Below are positions 1 through 7,127 of a stretch of DNA of 11,842 nucleotides, one piece after another (position 1 is the stretch's first letter; each line of letters opens with the position of its first letter). This DNA is from Gemmatimonadota bacterium. Lineage in GTDB: Bacteria > 4572-55 > J002. Under the pieces are notes generated by a model. It did not search any database, had not been told where the DNA came from, and saw only the letters and a list, made by a program, of their open reading frames with translations. A program made the position numbers and the translations under genes. Location of the stretch: positions 1 through 11,842 of the forward strand of contig RFFQ01000077.1 of assembly GCA_003697105.1 (NCBI GenBank), read 5' to 3'.

Positions 1-2907
1 ATCGCGTTTGGCGATCTGATTCATCCAGCAGACCGGACACGGGTGTGGGAGACCGTTCAAACCGCACTCCAAAACCACCGCCCTTTTGAGATAGAATACC
101 GTTTAATCCATAAAGATGGTACGGAACGATGGGTCAGTGAACGGGGGATCGGTACGATTTCCCCCGAAGACGGTCAGATTTGGCTAGAGGGGATTATTAT
201 TGATATTACCACCCAGAAACAGGCGGAATTCCAGCGCCGAGAACTGGAAACGATCATCAATCGCAGTCCGGTAGTTGTCTTTTTGTGGGAAAATGCGGAA
301 GGATGGCCCGTTACCTATGTCTCTGGGAGTCTCAATCAGTGGGGGTACACGCCGGAAGCGTTCTATAACCGGCAGATCAACTTCGCGCAAATCGTCCATC
401 CCGATGATTTAGCACGCGTCGCGGTGGAGGTCGCGCAATACAGCGAGGAAGGGCGGCAGGAATTTACCCAACACTACCGGATACGAACCGCTAGCGGAGA
501 GGTACGCTACGTAGAAGACTGCACCTGGGTGCGCCGCAATGAACAGAATGAGATCACGCACTATCAAGGAATCCTGCTTGATATAACAGAACAGGTGAAG
601 GCAGAACAGCGCTACCAAACCATATTTGAAACGGCTGGTACCGCCTTGACCATTTTGGATGAAACCGGATTGATCCGTTTAGCCAACACGGAATTTAGTA
701 ACCTCGCCGGATTACCGCTGAATCAAATCATTAACAAAACCCGTTGGCAGGATTTTGTTGCGCCGGATGAAATCGAACGGATGACCCATTATCAAGACGA
801 ACGTCGCCGCGGGTCAGAAAATGTTCCGGATGCTTATGAATTTAAATTTCAAGATGCGGCGGGCAATATCAAACACATTTTGACCCGGGTCAAGATGATT
901 CCCGATAGTTCCTACAGTGTCGCGTCACTCATGAATTTCACCTCCCGTAAGCACGCGGAAGAAAAACTGGCATGGCTGGCTGCCGTCGTTCAGCAAGCAA
1001 CCTTTTCGGTAGTAGTCACCGATTTGGAAGGACAAATTGAATATGTGAATCCCTATTTTGAAAAGATAACCGGTTATTGCCCGGCAGAGGTCATTGGGGA
1101 AAATCCACGTTTGCTCAAAAGCGGTAAACACGATAAATCCTTTTACCAGCAGTTGTGGGACACCATTACTCAGGGGAACATTTGGACGGGGCGATTCTGC
1201 AATAAACGCAAAGATGGTACCCTTTATTACGAAGATGCGGTAATTTTCCCCATCCGGAATTCCAAAGGTCAGATGATCAACTATGCTGGGGTCAAACGGG
1301 ACATTACGGAACAGGTCAAAGCGGAAGAACAGTTGCATTTTCTGGCAAATATTCTTGAAAATGTACAAGATAGTGTGATTGTAACCGACCTCGAACAGCG
1401 GATTCTCTATTGGAATAACGGGGCTGAGACCATTTTGGGTTACTCTGCCCAAGAGATGCTGGGCCAATCGATCCGCCAAATTCATGGTGGGCAAGTGCGG
1501 ATTTGGGGAGGCGATTTTGAGAACCTAATGGCAGGTAACGATTTTATCCATGAATGGGAAGTTCAACGGAAAGATGGTACTACCATTTGGCTGGATACCA
1601 AAACCACCCTGATGTTTGATGAAACGGGGCAACCCACCGGGTTCATCAACGTTGCCAAAGATATAACCGTCCGTAAACTGGCGGAAATCGAGCTACAACA
1701 TGCTCATGATACGTTAGAAACCCGCGTGGAAGAACGCACCCAAGAACTGGCGAATGTCATCCAGCAAATGGAACAGGAGATGCAAGACCGCTTACGGGCA
1801 GAGGAAAAGTTGGTGGAAAGCAATGAAAAATTCCGCCAACTCGCTGAAAATGTCGATACCGTCTTCTGGATTTGGGATATAGAGTTGGAAATGTTGATCT
1901 ATGTCAACCCCGCCTATGAACAGATATGGGGGCGTCCCCTGACCTCTCTTTTGGTGAATTCAACCTTCTGGACCGAACAGGTTCATCCCGCGGATCAAGA
2001 ACGTGTCATGGAAGCATTTACGGCCTTTTATGATCAAAATATAGAACTGGAATATCGAATCCTCCGCCCGGATAATGAAAGCCGCTGGGTGTGGGTGCGC
2101 ACGTTTCGCATCCCCGATCCGGTGGGGAATATTTATCGCATCATTGGTCTGGTAGAAGACATCACACCCCAGAAGGAGGCGGAAGAAGCCCTCCGCCAAG
2201 CCTTGGAAAAAGAAAAGGAATTGAACAACTTAAAAACACGTTTTATCTCCACAGTTTCGCATGAATATCGTACACGACTCGCCGTGATCCAGATGAGTAC
2301 AGGTATTCTCAAGCGTTACCGGCACCGGTTGTCGCCCGAAAAGCAGGATGAACATATCCACCGGATTGAAGGGCAAATCAAGCAAATGACGAATCTACTG
2401 GATAATGTTCTGTTTATTGGGCGTTCCGATACGGGACGGTTGGAGTTCAAACCGGCACCGTTCGACCTCAAGGCTTTTATAGCAAATCTCTTAACGGATT
2501 TCGGGTATGTGTATGAAAATCGGCAGATTGATTTTATCTGCACGGCGAAATCCATCGAGCTGACGGCGGATCAGCAATTAGTCGGTTATGTGCTCCGGAA
2601 TTTGATCTCCAATGCGCTCAAATATTCTCCGGCGGAAAAGCCGGTTCAAATTGAATTGCAAGCCCAGCCGGATCAGGTGGTGCTACGTGTCGTCGATCAG
2701 GGGATCGGCATTCCGGCGGCAGACCAGTCCCATCTGTTCGGGTTGTTCTACCGGGCAACGAATGTCACAAACATTCAGGGCACAGGTTTAGGGCTAAACA
2801 TCGCCAAACGTGCTGTGGAGATGCACGGTGGGACGATTGCTTTTACCAGTACGGAAGGCGAAGGTACAACGTTTACCGTCACATTACCGTATACACCCCC
2901 AGCTTAG
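1..2907 (+). CDS. Multi-PAS sensor histidine kinase, 5' end outside the window
   Basis: The frame is open from base 1, so this is the C-terminal 968 codons of a longer protein. The GTG at 43 lies inside a PAS domain and is not a real start. The visible order is: end of one PAS/PAC (bases 1-215), five more PAS/PAC units (about 260-610, 610-950, 970-1330, 1330-1680 and 1831-2175), a coiled coil (about 1690-1830) before the last PAS, then HisKA and HATPase_c. PAC ends are marked by repeated DIT-x-Q/R-K-x-AE motifs. The phospho-acceptor is His754 (codon at 2260) in SHEYRTRL. The ATPase carries an N box (NLISNALKYSP, near 2600), a G1 box (DQGIGIP, 2695), an F box (LFGLFYRA) and a G2 box (GTGLGLNIAK, 2779). 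It should autophosphorylate on His and pass phosphate to an unseen response regulator. No membrane segment or receiver domain is seen in this part, so sensing may be cytoplasmic. The H box has Arg759 where most kinases have Pro. The gene lies 11 bases before the TROVE gene. Confidence 0.93.
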   Translation: MAFGDLIHPADRTRVWETVQTALQNHRPFEIEYRLIHKDGTERWVSERGIGTISPEDGQIWLEGIIIDITTQKQAEFQRRELETIINRSPVVVFLWENAEGWPVTYVSGSLNQWGYTPEAFYNRQINFAQIVHPDDLARVAVEVAQYSEEGRQEFTQHYRIRTASGEVRYVEDCTWVRRNEQNEITHYQGILLDITEQVKAEQRYQTIFETAGTALTILDETGLIRLANTEFSNLAGLPLNQIINKTRWQDFVAPDEIERMTHYQDERRRGSENVPDAYEFKFQDAAGNIKHILTRVKMIPDSSYSVASLMNFTSRKHAEEKLAWLAAVVQQATFSVVVTDLEGQIEYVNPYFEKITGYCPAEVIGENPRLLKSGKHDKSFYQQLWDTITQGNIWTGRFCNKRKDGTLYYEDAVIFPIRNSKGQMINYAGVKRDITEQVKAEEQLHFLANILENVQDSVIVTDLEQRILYWNNGAETILGYSAQEMLGQSIRQIHGGQVRIWGGDFENLMAGNDFIHEWEVQRKDGTTIWLDTKTTLMFDETGQPTGFINVAKDITVRKLAEIELQHAHDTLETRVEERTQELANVIQQMEQEMQDRLRAEEKLVESNEKFRQLAENVDTVFWIWDIELEMLIYVNPAYEQIWGRPLTSLLVNSTFWTEQVHPADQERVMEAFTAFYDQNIELEYRILRPDNESRWVWVRTFRIPDPVGNIYRIIGLVEDITPQKEAEEALRQALEKEKELNNLKTRFISTVSHEYRTRLAVIQMSTGILKRYRHRLSPEKQDEHIHRIEGQIKQMTNLLDNVLFIGRSDTGRLEFKPAPFDLKAFIANLLTDFGYVYENRQIDFICTAKSIELTADQQLVGYVLRNLISNALKYSPAEKPVQIELQAQPDQVVLRVVDQGIGIPAADQSHLFGLFYRATNVTNIQGTGLGLNIAKRAVEMHGGTIAFTSTEGEGTTFTVTLPYTPPA

Positions 2908-2918
2908 GATAGGTTTAC

Positions 2919-4526
2919 ATGGCAAAACTTGGTTTTTTCACCCAACGCCCCCATCCCGACCAGACCCGCAATAAAGAGGGCGGGATGGCATTTCAGATAC
3001 CGGATCCAGCTCTGCGCCTGCTTTCCATGCTGGGTTCTTCGTTTTTCAACGAACCGAAATACTATGAGTTGACCGTCGCCGGTGACCTGAGTGAATCCGC
3101 TGGCTTAATTATCTCCACGGCACAGGAAATTGCGCAATCCGAACACCCCCGGGACCTGCTGCTGCTGGCACATTGGGCACGTTCCGCCATGCGTATTCGG
3201 ACCACACCACAAATCCTGCTGGCAATTGCCGCTAATGACGAAAAAACCAAACCGTTTGTCCGGCAGTATTGCCCCCGCATCATTCAACGCGCAGATGAGG
3301 TACGGCAGGTGTTTGCCGCATATGATTTTCTGTTTGGGCGCCCCTTTCCCAATTGCCTCAAACGCGGTCTGGCAGATGCCCTAACCCAATTTGATGAATA
3401 TGCGTTGTTGAAATACAACACCAAAAGACATCCCACTTTCCGGGATGTATTGTTGATGATAGATCGCCGTCAGGATTATCCCGTTCAACAGGCGTTGTTT
3501 GAATATTTGGTCAACCAAAAGGTGATTGAACCGGAAAAAACGCCTGTTTTGGCGGCTCAAAAAGCCCTGTTGGATAAAACCGAATTTGATGATGACGCCA
3601 AACGACTGGCAACGACGGCGCGGGCTACGTGGGAAATGCTGGTTAGCCATTTCGGTAACCGTACGGAGGTGTGGGAATTTCTCATCCCGCAGATGGGGTA
3701 TATGGCACTATTACGGAATTTGCGGAATTTGCAGCAAGCCGGCATCTCGTGGGAGGCAACCGAACGGGTTGCCCGCCGTCTCGCCGACCCAGAGGAAGTC
3801 GCCCGCAGCAAACAATTGCCGTTCCGGTTCTACACGGCTTACCTGACCGTTCAGGGGGATGAGTTTGGATTTGCGTTTTCGTATCGTTTTATGGAAGCTC
3901 TAATTGAGGCGCTGGAGCATTCCCTAGCGCAGGTACCGCATCTCCCCGGCAAAACGGCGATCTGTTGTGATAACTCAGGCTCAATGGCGCAGAAAATCAG
4001 CAGAAAATCTGAGGTTTCCTGCGCGGATGTGGCAAATTTGCTGGGTGCCATGGCACACCGTATCTGCGATGAGGCACTGGTCATCGCGTTTGCCACGGAT
4101 GCGGTAACGGTCGATCTACCGGCTTCCGATGATCTGATCGCGAAAGCGGAAGCCATCAAAATGACCGAGACGAACGGCTGGGCAACTCATGGGTGGAAAT
4201 GTATTCAATTGTTGATCGATCAGAATATTTTTGTGGATCGCATTCTTCTGTTAAGCGATATGCAATGTTATGATTCTCACTGGGAGCGGGAGAACTCGGT
4301 CAACGCACGGCTGAATGCTTACCGGCGGCGGATCAACTCGGAATGTTATCTTCACAGTATTGACCTGCAAGGGTATGGGCTGTCCCAAACACCAACAGAT
4401 GATCCACGAGTGAATTTGCTCAGCGGCTTTTCCGAGAATATTCTCTCATATATCTTGACATTTGAAGCCGCTACACCGCCAGATACCCCGTTGCCCACTC
4501 TGGAAACCCTTCGCCAGCAATGGTAA
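2919..4526 (+). CDS. TROVE (Ro60-like) domain protein with VWA-type MIDAS
   Basis: 535 residues, close to the length of vertebrate Ro60 and of bacterial Ro orthologues (Rsr). Residues about 15-330 form the alpha-helical TROVE region (for example the stretch with LLLLAHWARSAMRIRTTPQI). Residues about 340-520 form a von Willebrand A fold. MIDAS metal-site residues are present: DNSGS at 351-355 (Asp351, Ser353, Ser355), a candidate Thr423 in the TNGWATHGWK segment, and Asp447 in LLLSDMQCYD. Family members form an RNA-binding ring that holds misfolded RNAs and Y RNAs, and in bacteria help exonucleases in RNA decay and stress survival. That function is inferred here. ATG at 2919 is preceded by a weak GGATAGG ribosome site. 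A second Met at residue 23 is possible, but the upstream gap favours the first. It follows the kinase gene by 11 bases. No RtcB or RtcA gene and no obvious Y RNA lie next to it. Confidence 0.9.
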   Translation: MAKLGFFTQRPHPDQTRNKEGGMAFQIPDPALRLLSMLGSSFFNEPKYYELTVAGDLSESAGLIISTAQEIAQSEHPRDLLLLAHWARSAMRIRTTPQILLAIAANDEKTKPFVRQYCPRIIQRADEVRQVFAAYDFLFGRPFPNCLKRGLADALTQFDEYALLKYNTKRHPTFRDVLLMIDRRQDYPVQQALFEYLVNQKVIEPEKTPVLAAQKALLDKTEFDDDAKRLATTARATWEMLVSHFGNRTEVWEFLIPQMGYMALLRNLRNLQQAGISWEATERVARRLADPEEVARSKQLPFRFYTAYLTVQGDEFGFAFSYRFMEALIEALEHSLAQVPHLPGKTAICCDNSGSMAQKISRKSEVSCADVANLLGAMAHRICDEALVIAFATDAVTVDLPASDDLIAKAEAIKMTETNGWATHGWKCIQLLIDQNIFVDRILLLSDMQCYDSHWERENSVNARLNAYRRRINSECYLHSIDLQGYGLSQTPTDDPRVNLLSGFSENILSYILTFEAATPPDTPLPTLETLRQQW

Positions 4527-4538
4527 CATTTCTATAAT
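4510..4538 (+). promoter_or_regulatory. Candidate promoter of the nfeD-floA operon
   Basis: A perfect TATAAT lies at 4533-4538, just after the TROVE stop, with a poor -35 (TTCGCC, 4510-4515) 17 bases upstream inside the end of the TROVE gene. Transcription would start near 4545, about 80 bases before the nfeD ATG. No terminator separates the TROVE gene from nfeD, so read-through from upstream is also possible. Confidence 0.35.
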
Positions 4539-4625
4539 TTTGCTTGATTTTCAAAGGGGATTATTGTAAGTTGATTGAGGTTGAGAAATGTTGCTATCTA
4601 CCAACGTTATCAAGGATTTGTGCCA

Positions 4626-5105
4626 ATGGATTTGACACTTTTGCTCGCGGTCGGTCTGATCATACTGGGTTTTTTGTTGATTTTGGTCGAGATTTTTTTG
4701 ATTCCGGGATTAAACATCTTTGGAATCATCGGCTTTTTCGCGATTATTGCCGGCTTTGTCTTTTCTTTACAATTGGGGCTGGTATATGCGATTCCCATTT
4801 TCATTGGCAGTATTGCACTGGGTATTTTTTTGGTGCAACAGATCATGCGGACACGTGCGTGGGATAAGATCATTCTGCATGATGAAGAGCGCTCTGAAGA
4901 AGGGTATCTTTCGGCAGATGCCAATTTAGAACGGTTGGTGGGGCAAACAGGTTATGCTTTAACGGCACTTCGACCTTCCGGTACGGCTGTGATTGAAGGT
5001 CAACGAGTGGACGTGGTCACGGAAGGGATTTTTATTGAGAAAGATGCTCCCGTAAAAGTGGTAAATGTGGAAGGTACCCGGGTGGTTGTCCGTCCGGCGT
5101 ATTGA
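4626..5105 (+). CDS. Short NfeD-family membrane protein
   Basis: 159 residues from ATG 4626. A longer frame from TTG 4575 exists, but the ATG has AAGGA at 4612-4616 nine bases ahead and places the first membrane helix at the N-terminus as expected. Residues about 2-26, 28-52 and 53-73 form three hydrophobic helices. Residues about 105-159 form the OB-fold NfeD C-terminal domain, beginning near GQTGYALTALRPSGTAVI. The ClpP-like serine protease domain of long NfeD proteins is absent, so this is the short form. Short NfeD proteins are encoded next to flotillins and are thought to work with them in membrane microdomains. That fits the floA-like gene starting 32 bases downstream. The exact biochemical role is not known from sequence. 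Confidence 0.88.
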   Translation: MDLTLLLAVGLIILGFLLILVEIFLIPGLNIFGIIGFFAIIAGFVFSLQLGLVYAIPIFIGSIALGIFLVQQIMRTRAWDKIILHDEERSEEGYLSADANLERLVGQTGYALTALRPSGTAVIEGQRVDVVTEGIFIEKDAPVKVVNVEGTRVVVRPAY

Positions 5106-5137
5106 GACCTTTTTAACATCAAGAGGAGGTTTGTATC

Positions 5138-6178
5138 ATGCCCGGTGGTGGTATTCTTGTTTTTGTAGCTCTGATCCTATTCATCATTTTTATTTCGTTA
5201 TTTAACTACTTTATTCCGGTGGGCTTGTGGATCACGGCGCTCTTTTCAGGGGTGCGGGTCGGTCTGTTTACGCTGGTCGGGATGCGTTTACGGAAAGTCC
5301 CGCCGGCCGCGATCATCTTACCGCTGATCAGCGCCACCAAAGCCGGAATGCGCGTGGATATTAATAAACTGGAAGCCCACTATTTGGCATGTGGGCGAAA
5401 TACACTGGAACGCAATGGCCGTATTTTAACCGCCGATGACCGGGTGCGGGATGTGGTTGCCGCACTGATTTCGGCAAGCAAAGCCGGCATTGAACTCAGT
5501 TTTGAACGGGCAACCGCCATCGATCTGGCAGGACGGAGCGTGCTCGAAGCCGTCCACACCAGTGTGAATCCGAAAGTGATCGAAACCCCCCGCGTGGCGG
5601 CAGTTGCCCGCGACGGTATCCAGTTGATTGCCGTCGCCCGAGTGACCGTGCGTGCCAACATTGACCGGTTAGTCGGTGGTGCCGGAGAAAAAACCATCCT
5701 AGCCCGTGTAGGTGAAGGGGTGGTGAGTAGTATCGGTTCCTCTGCTTCCCACAAGGAAGTGCTGGAAAACCCGGATAAAATCTCCAAAACGGTGCTGGCA
5801 AAAGGTTTGGATTCCGGGACGGCGTTTGAAATTCTCTCCATCGATATTGCCGATGTGGATGTGGGTACGAATATCGGGGCAAAGTTGCAAATCGATCAAG
5901 CCAATGCGGATAAACAGATCGCCCAAGCCAAAGCCGAAGAACGAAAGGCAATGGCGATTGCACAGGAACAAGAGATGCGGGCAAAAGTGGAAGAGATGCG
6001 GGCACAGGTTATCGCGGCGGAAGCCCAAGTGCCGTTGGCACTGGCAGAAGCGTTCCGCAACGGCAATTTAGGTGTGATGGATTATATGAATTACAAAAAT
6101 ATTCAAGCGGATACAAAAATGCGCGAACAAATTGCCGGCGGCGGCAGCCAATCATCCAGCCCAAAGAGTGAGAGCTAA
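5138..6178 (+). CDS. floA: Flotillin-like protein FloA
   Basis: 346 residues, slightly longer than Bacillus subtilis FloA as I remember it. The N-terminus holds a membrane hairpin (about residues 5-50, including [19 protein letters not shown]). The SPFH-like core contains the family blocks [48 protein letters not shown] and [21 protein letters not shown] coiled coil rich in Ala, Glu, Gln and Lys follows (about 250-310), then a short Ser/Gly-rich tail. Around residues 85-105 (ACGRN to DDRVRD) the protein seems to carry a few extra residues compared with the B. subtilis form as I recall it. FloA oligomerises in the inner membrane and organises microdomains and membrane fluidity. ATG 5138 has a strong AGAGGAGGT site at 5122-5130. 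It is cotranscribed with nfeD upstream and the next gene 6 bases downstream. Confidence 0.93.
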   Translation: MPGGGILVFVALILFIIFISLFNYFIPVGLWITALFSGVRVGLFTLVGMRLRKVPPAAIILPLISATKAGMRVDINKLEAHYLACGRNTLERNGRILTADDRVRDVVAALISASKAGIELSFERATAIDLAGRSVLEAVHTSVNPKVIETPRVAAVARDGIQLIAVARVTVRANIDRLVGGAGEKTILARVGEGVVSSIGSSASHKEVLENPDKISKTVLAKGLDSGTAFEILSIDIADVDVGTNIGAKLQIDQANADKQIAQAKAEERKAMAIAQEQEMRAKVEEMRAQVIAAEAQVPLALAEAFRNGNLGVMDYMNYKNIQADTKMREQIAGGGSQSSSPKSES

Positions 6179-6184
6179 TCGATT

Positions 6185-6784
6185 ATGATCGATATTCTAT
6201 TTGCCGATGGGGGGATCGGGGGACTCATTTTTTTACTGATTGTGATCATCCAAGTGATCGCCTCTATCCTCAACAAAGCCAATCAAAAAAAGCAAGTGGA
6301 AACAGAGGATGCTCCGCCGGAAATGCCCGACTGGATGAAATCCTGGTTTGAGGAAGAAGACGCTGAAGACACCGAAGAACCCGCGACCCCGCCCCCGGAA
6401 CGCCACCGGGAAATTCGTCCGGCGGAACCCCAGCCAACACGTGCCCACGAAGAAGTGCCTGATGGCACCAGCACAATGGAAGGGTACTCTCTGGAACACA
6501 TCCCCGGTAAAACGAGCCTTGGCGATGACTTAAAAGAGATGTTCGCCGATTTGCGCGAAAAAGAGCGGCGTCTTCCCCGGTCGGTGCATCTGGAGGTTAC
6601 CCCCGCGCCGCCCCAACCCGCCATCCCGCCGGTTCAACATGAACCGGTTGCCGCCGCAAGCTCGCTGGCACAGATGCTATCTACGACGGACCAATTGAGA
6701 AATGCGGTCATGGTGGCAGAAGTGTTAGGACCGTGTAAAGCCAAACGCCGCTGGAGAAGCAAGGTGACGCACCACACGATTTAA
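6185..6784 (+). CDS. Membrane-anchored acidic/proline-rich protein, third gene of the floA operon
   Basis: 199 residues, family not named with confidence. Residues about 10-30 are one hydrophobic helix (GGLIFLLIVIIQVIASILN), followed by a short basic patch (KANQKK). Residues 40-95 are acidic and Pro-rich (EEEDAEDTEEP, PPPERHRE) and probably disordered. Residues about 105-130 may be a charged helix (DDLKEMFADLREKERRL), and 138-158 are Pro/Ala-rich. The end (SLAQMLSTTDQLRNAVMVAEVLGPCKAKRR, residues 160-189) looks like a short conserved helix of the LRxAxxxxEILGPPKA type, which I recall from other membrane-anchored small proteins. The start is 6 bases after the floA stop with only a weak ribosome site, suggesting translational coupling. 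The place in the operon suggests a partner or adaptor of FloA/NfeD; this is inference. No terminator is seen before the following tRNA. Confidence 0.75.
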   Translation: MIDILFADGGIGGLIFLLIVIIQVIASILNKANQKKQVETEDAPPEMPDWMKSWFEEEDAEDTEEPATPPPERHREIRPAEPQPTRAHEEVPDGTSTMEGYSLEHIPGKTSLGDDLKEMFADLREKERRLPRSVHLEVTPAPPQPAIPPVQHEPVAAASSLAQMLSTTDQLRNAVMVAEVLGPCKAKRRWRSKVTHHTI

Positions 6785-6799
6785 AACGGAAAAATGGGC

Positions 6800-6828
6800 T
6801 TGACAACAACGGAATTGGCTATTACTTT
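6800..6828 (+). promoter_or_regulatory. Promoter for tRNA-Leu
   Basis: TTGACA at 6800-6805, a 17-base spacer, then TACTTT at 6823-6828. The expected start is near 6835, some 15 bases before the mature tRNA. A perfect -35 in a short gap directly before a tRNA supports it, although the -10 matches only 3 of 6. Confidence 0.6.
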
Positions 6829-6849
6829 ATCGCTCACTTTGAACCCAGT

Positions 6850-6936
6850 GCCGGAGTGGTGAAATTGGTAGACGCGCTGGACTCAAAATCCAGTGGGGGC
6901 GACCCCGTGTCGGTTCGAGTCCGACCTCCGGCACCA
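6850..6936 (+). tRNA. tRNA-Leu (CAA)
   Basis: 87 nt with encoded CCA. Acceptor arms GCCGGAG (6850-6856) and CTCCGGC (6926-6932) pair fully, followed by discriminator A and CCA. The anticodon stem CTGGA/TCCAG encloses CTCAAAA, giving anticodon CAA for the TTG codon. A long variable arm (GGGGGC/GACCCC region) is typical of class II leucine tRNA. The T arm is GTCGG-TTCGAGT-CCGAC. Confidence 0.97.
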
Positions 6937-6948
6937 GCACAAAAAATA

Positions 6949-6988
6949 CCCGCAAGTTTTTTGGAATCCAAATACTTGCGGGATTTTT
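6949..6988 (+). terminator. Rho-independent terminator after tRNA-Leu
   Basis: A nine-pair stem CCCGCAAGT (6949-6957) with ACTTGCGGG (6974-6982) is followed by A and TTTTT (6984-6988). The loop itself contains a smaller TTTGG/CCAAA hairpin. It ends the tRNA transcript and, since no terminator lies between the floA operon and the tRNA, probably any read-through from that operon too. Confidence 0.88.
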
Positions 6989-7049
6989 ATTTGGATTCTC
7001 TTACCGTTTCTCCCCATCTTCCAGCCGGTTTTTGTCTCTGAGAAGTCTC

Positions 7050-7078
7050 TTGACGCATTGAAGCGGGATCGATATTTT
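7050..7078 (+). promoter_or_regulatory. Promoter of the secreted endonuclease gene
   Basis: TTGACG (7050-7055), 17-base spacer, TATTTT (7073-7078). The start would be near 7085, about 43 bases ahead of the ATG. An imperfect inverted repeat (GGATC / GATCC around 7066-7083) covers the -10 and might be an operator; this is only a suggestion. The whole 343-base stretch 6785-7127 without protein gene holds the tRNA-Leu, its promoter and terminator, and this promoter. Confidence 0.5.
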
Positions 7079-7127
7079 GATCCGGCTCACTATCTTTTAT
7101 CGACTCTAGCTATTGAGGTTCCTTACA

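Noticed and set aside
4544-4867. A plus-strand frame of 107 codons overlapping the start of nfeD
   Set aside because: It has no recognisable family and lies in another frame of the well-supported NfeD protein.
6850-6936. tRNA-Leu as a possible Y RNA or tRNA-like module linked to the TROVE gene
   Set aside because: It has a complete cloverleaf, a long variable arm, anticodon and encoded CCA, so it is an ordinary tRNA.
6760-7041. A -1 frame continuation of the third floA-operon gene (TPLEKQGDAPHDL...) that could suggest a frameshift
   Set aside because: The frame runs on through the tRNA-Leu promoter and gene, so it is more likely open by chance; only the first few residues look family-like.
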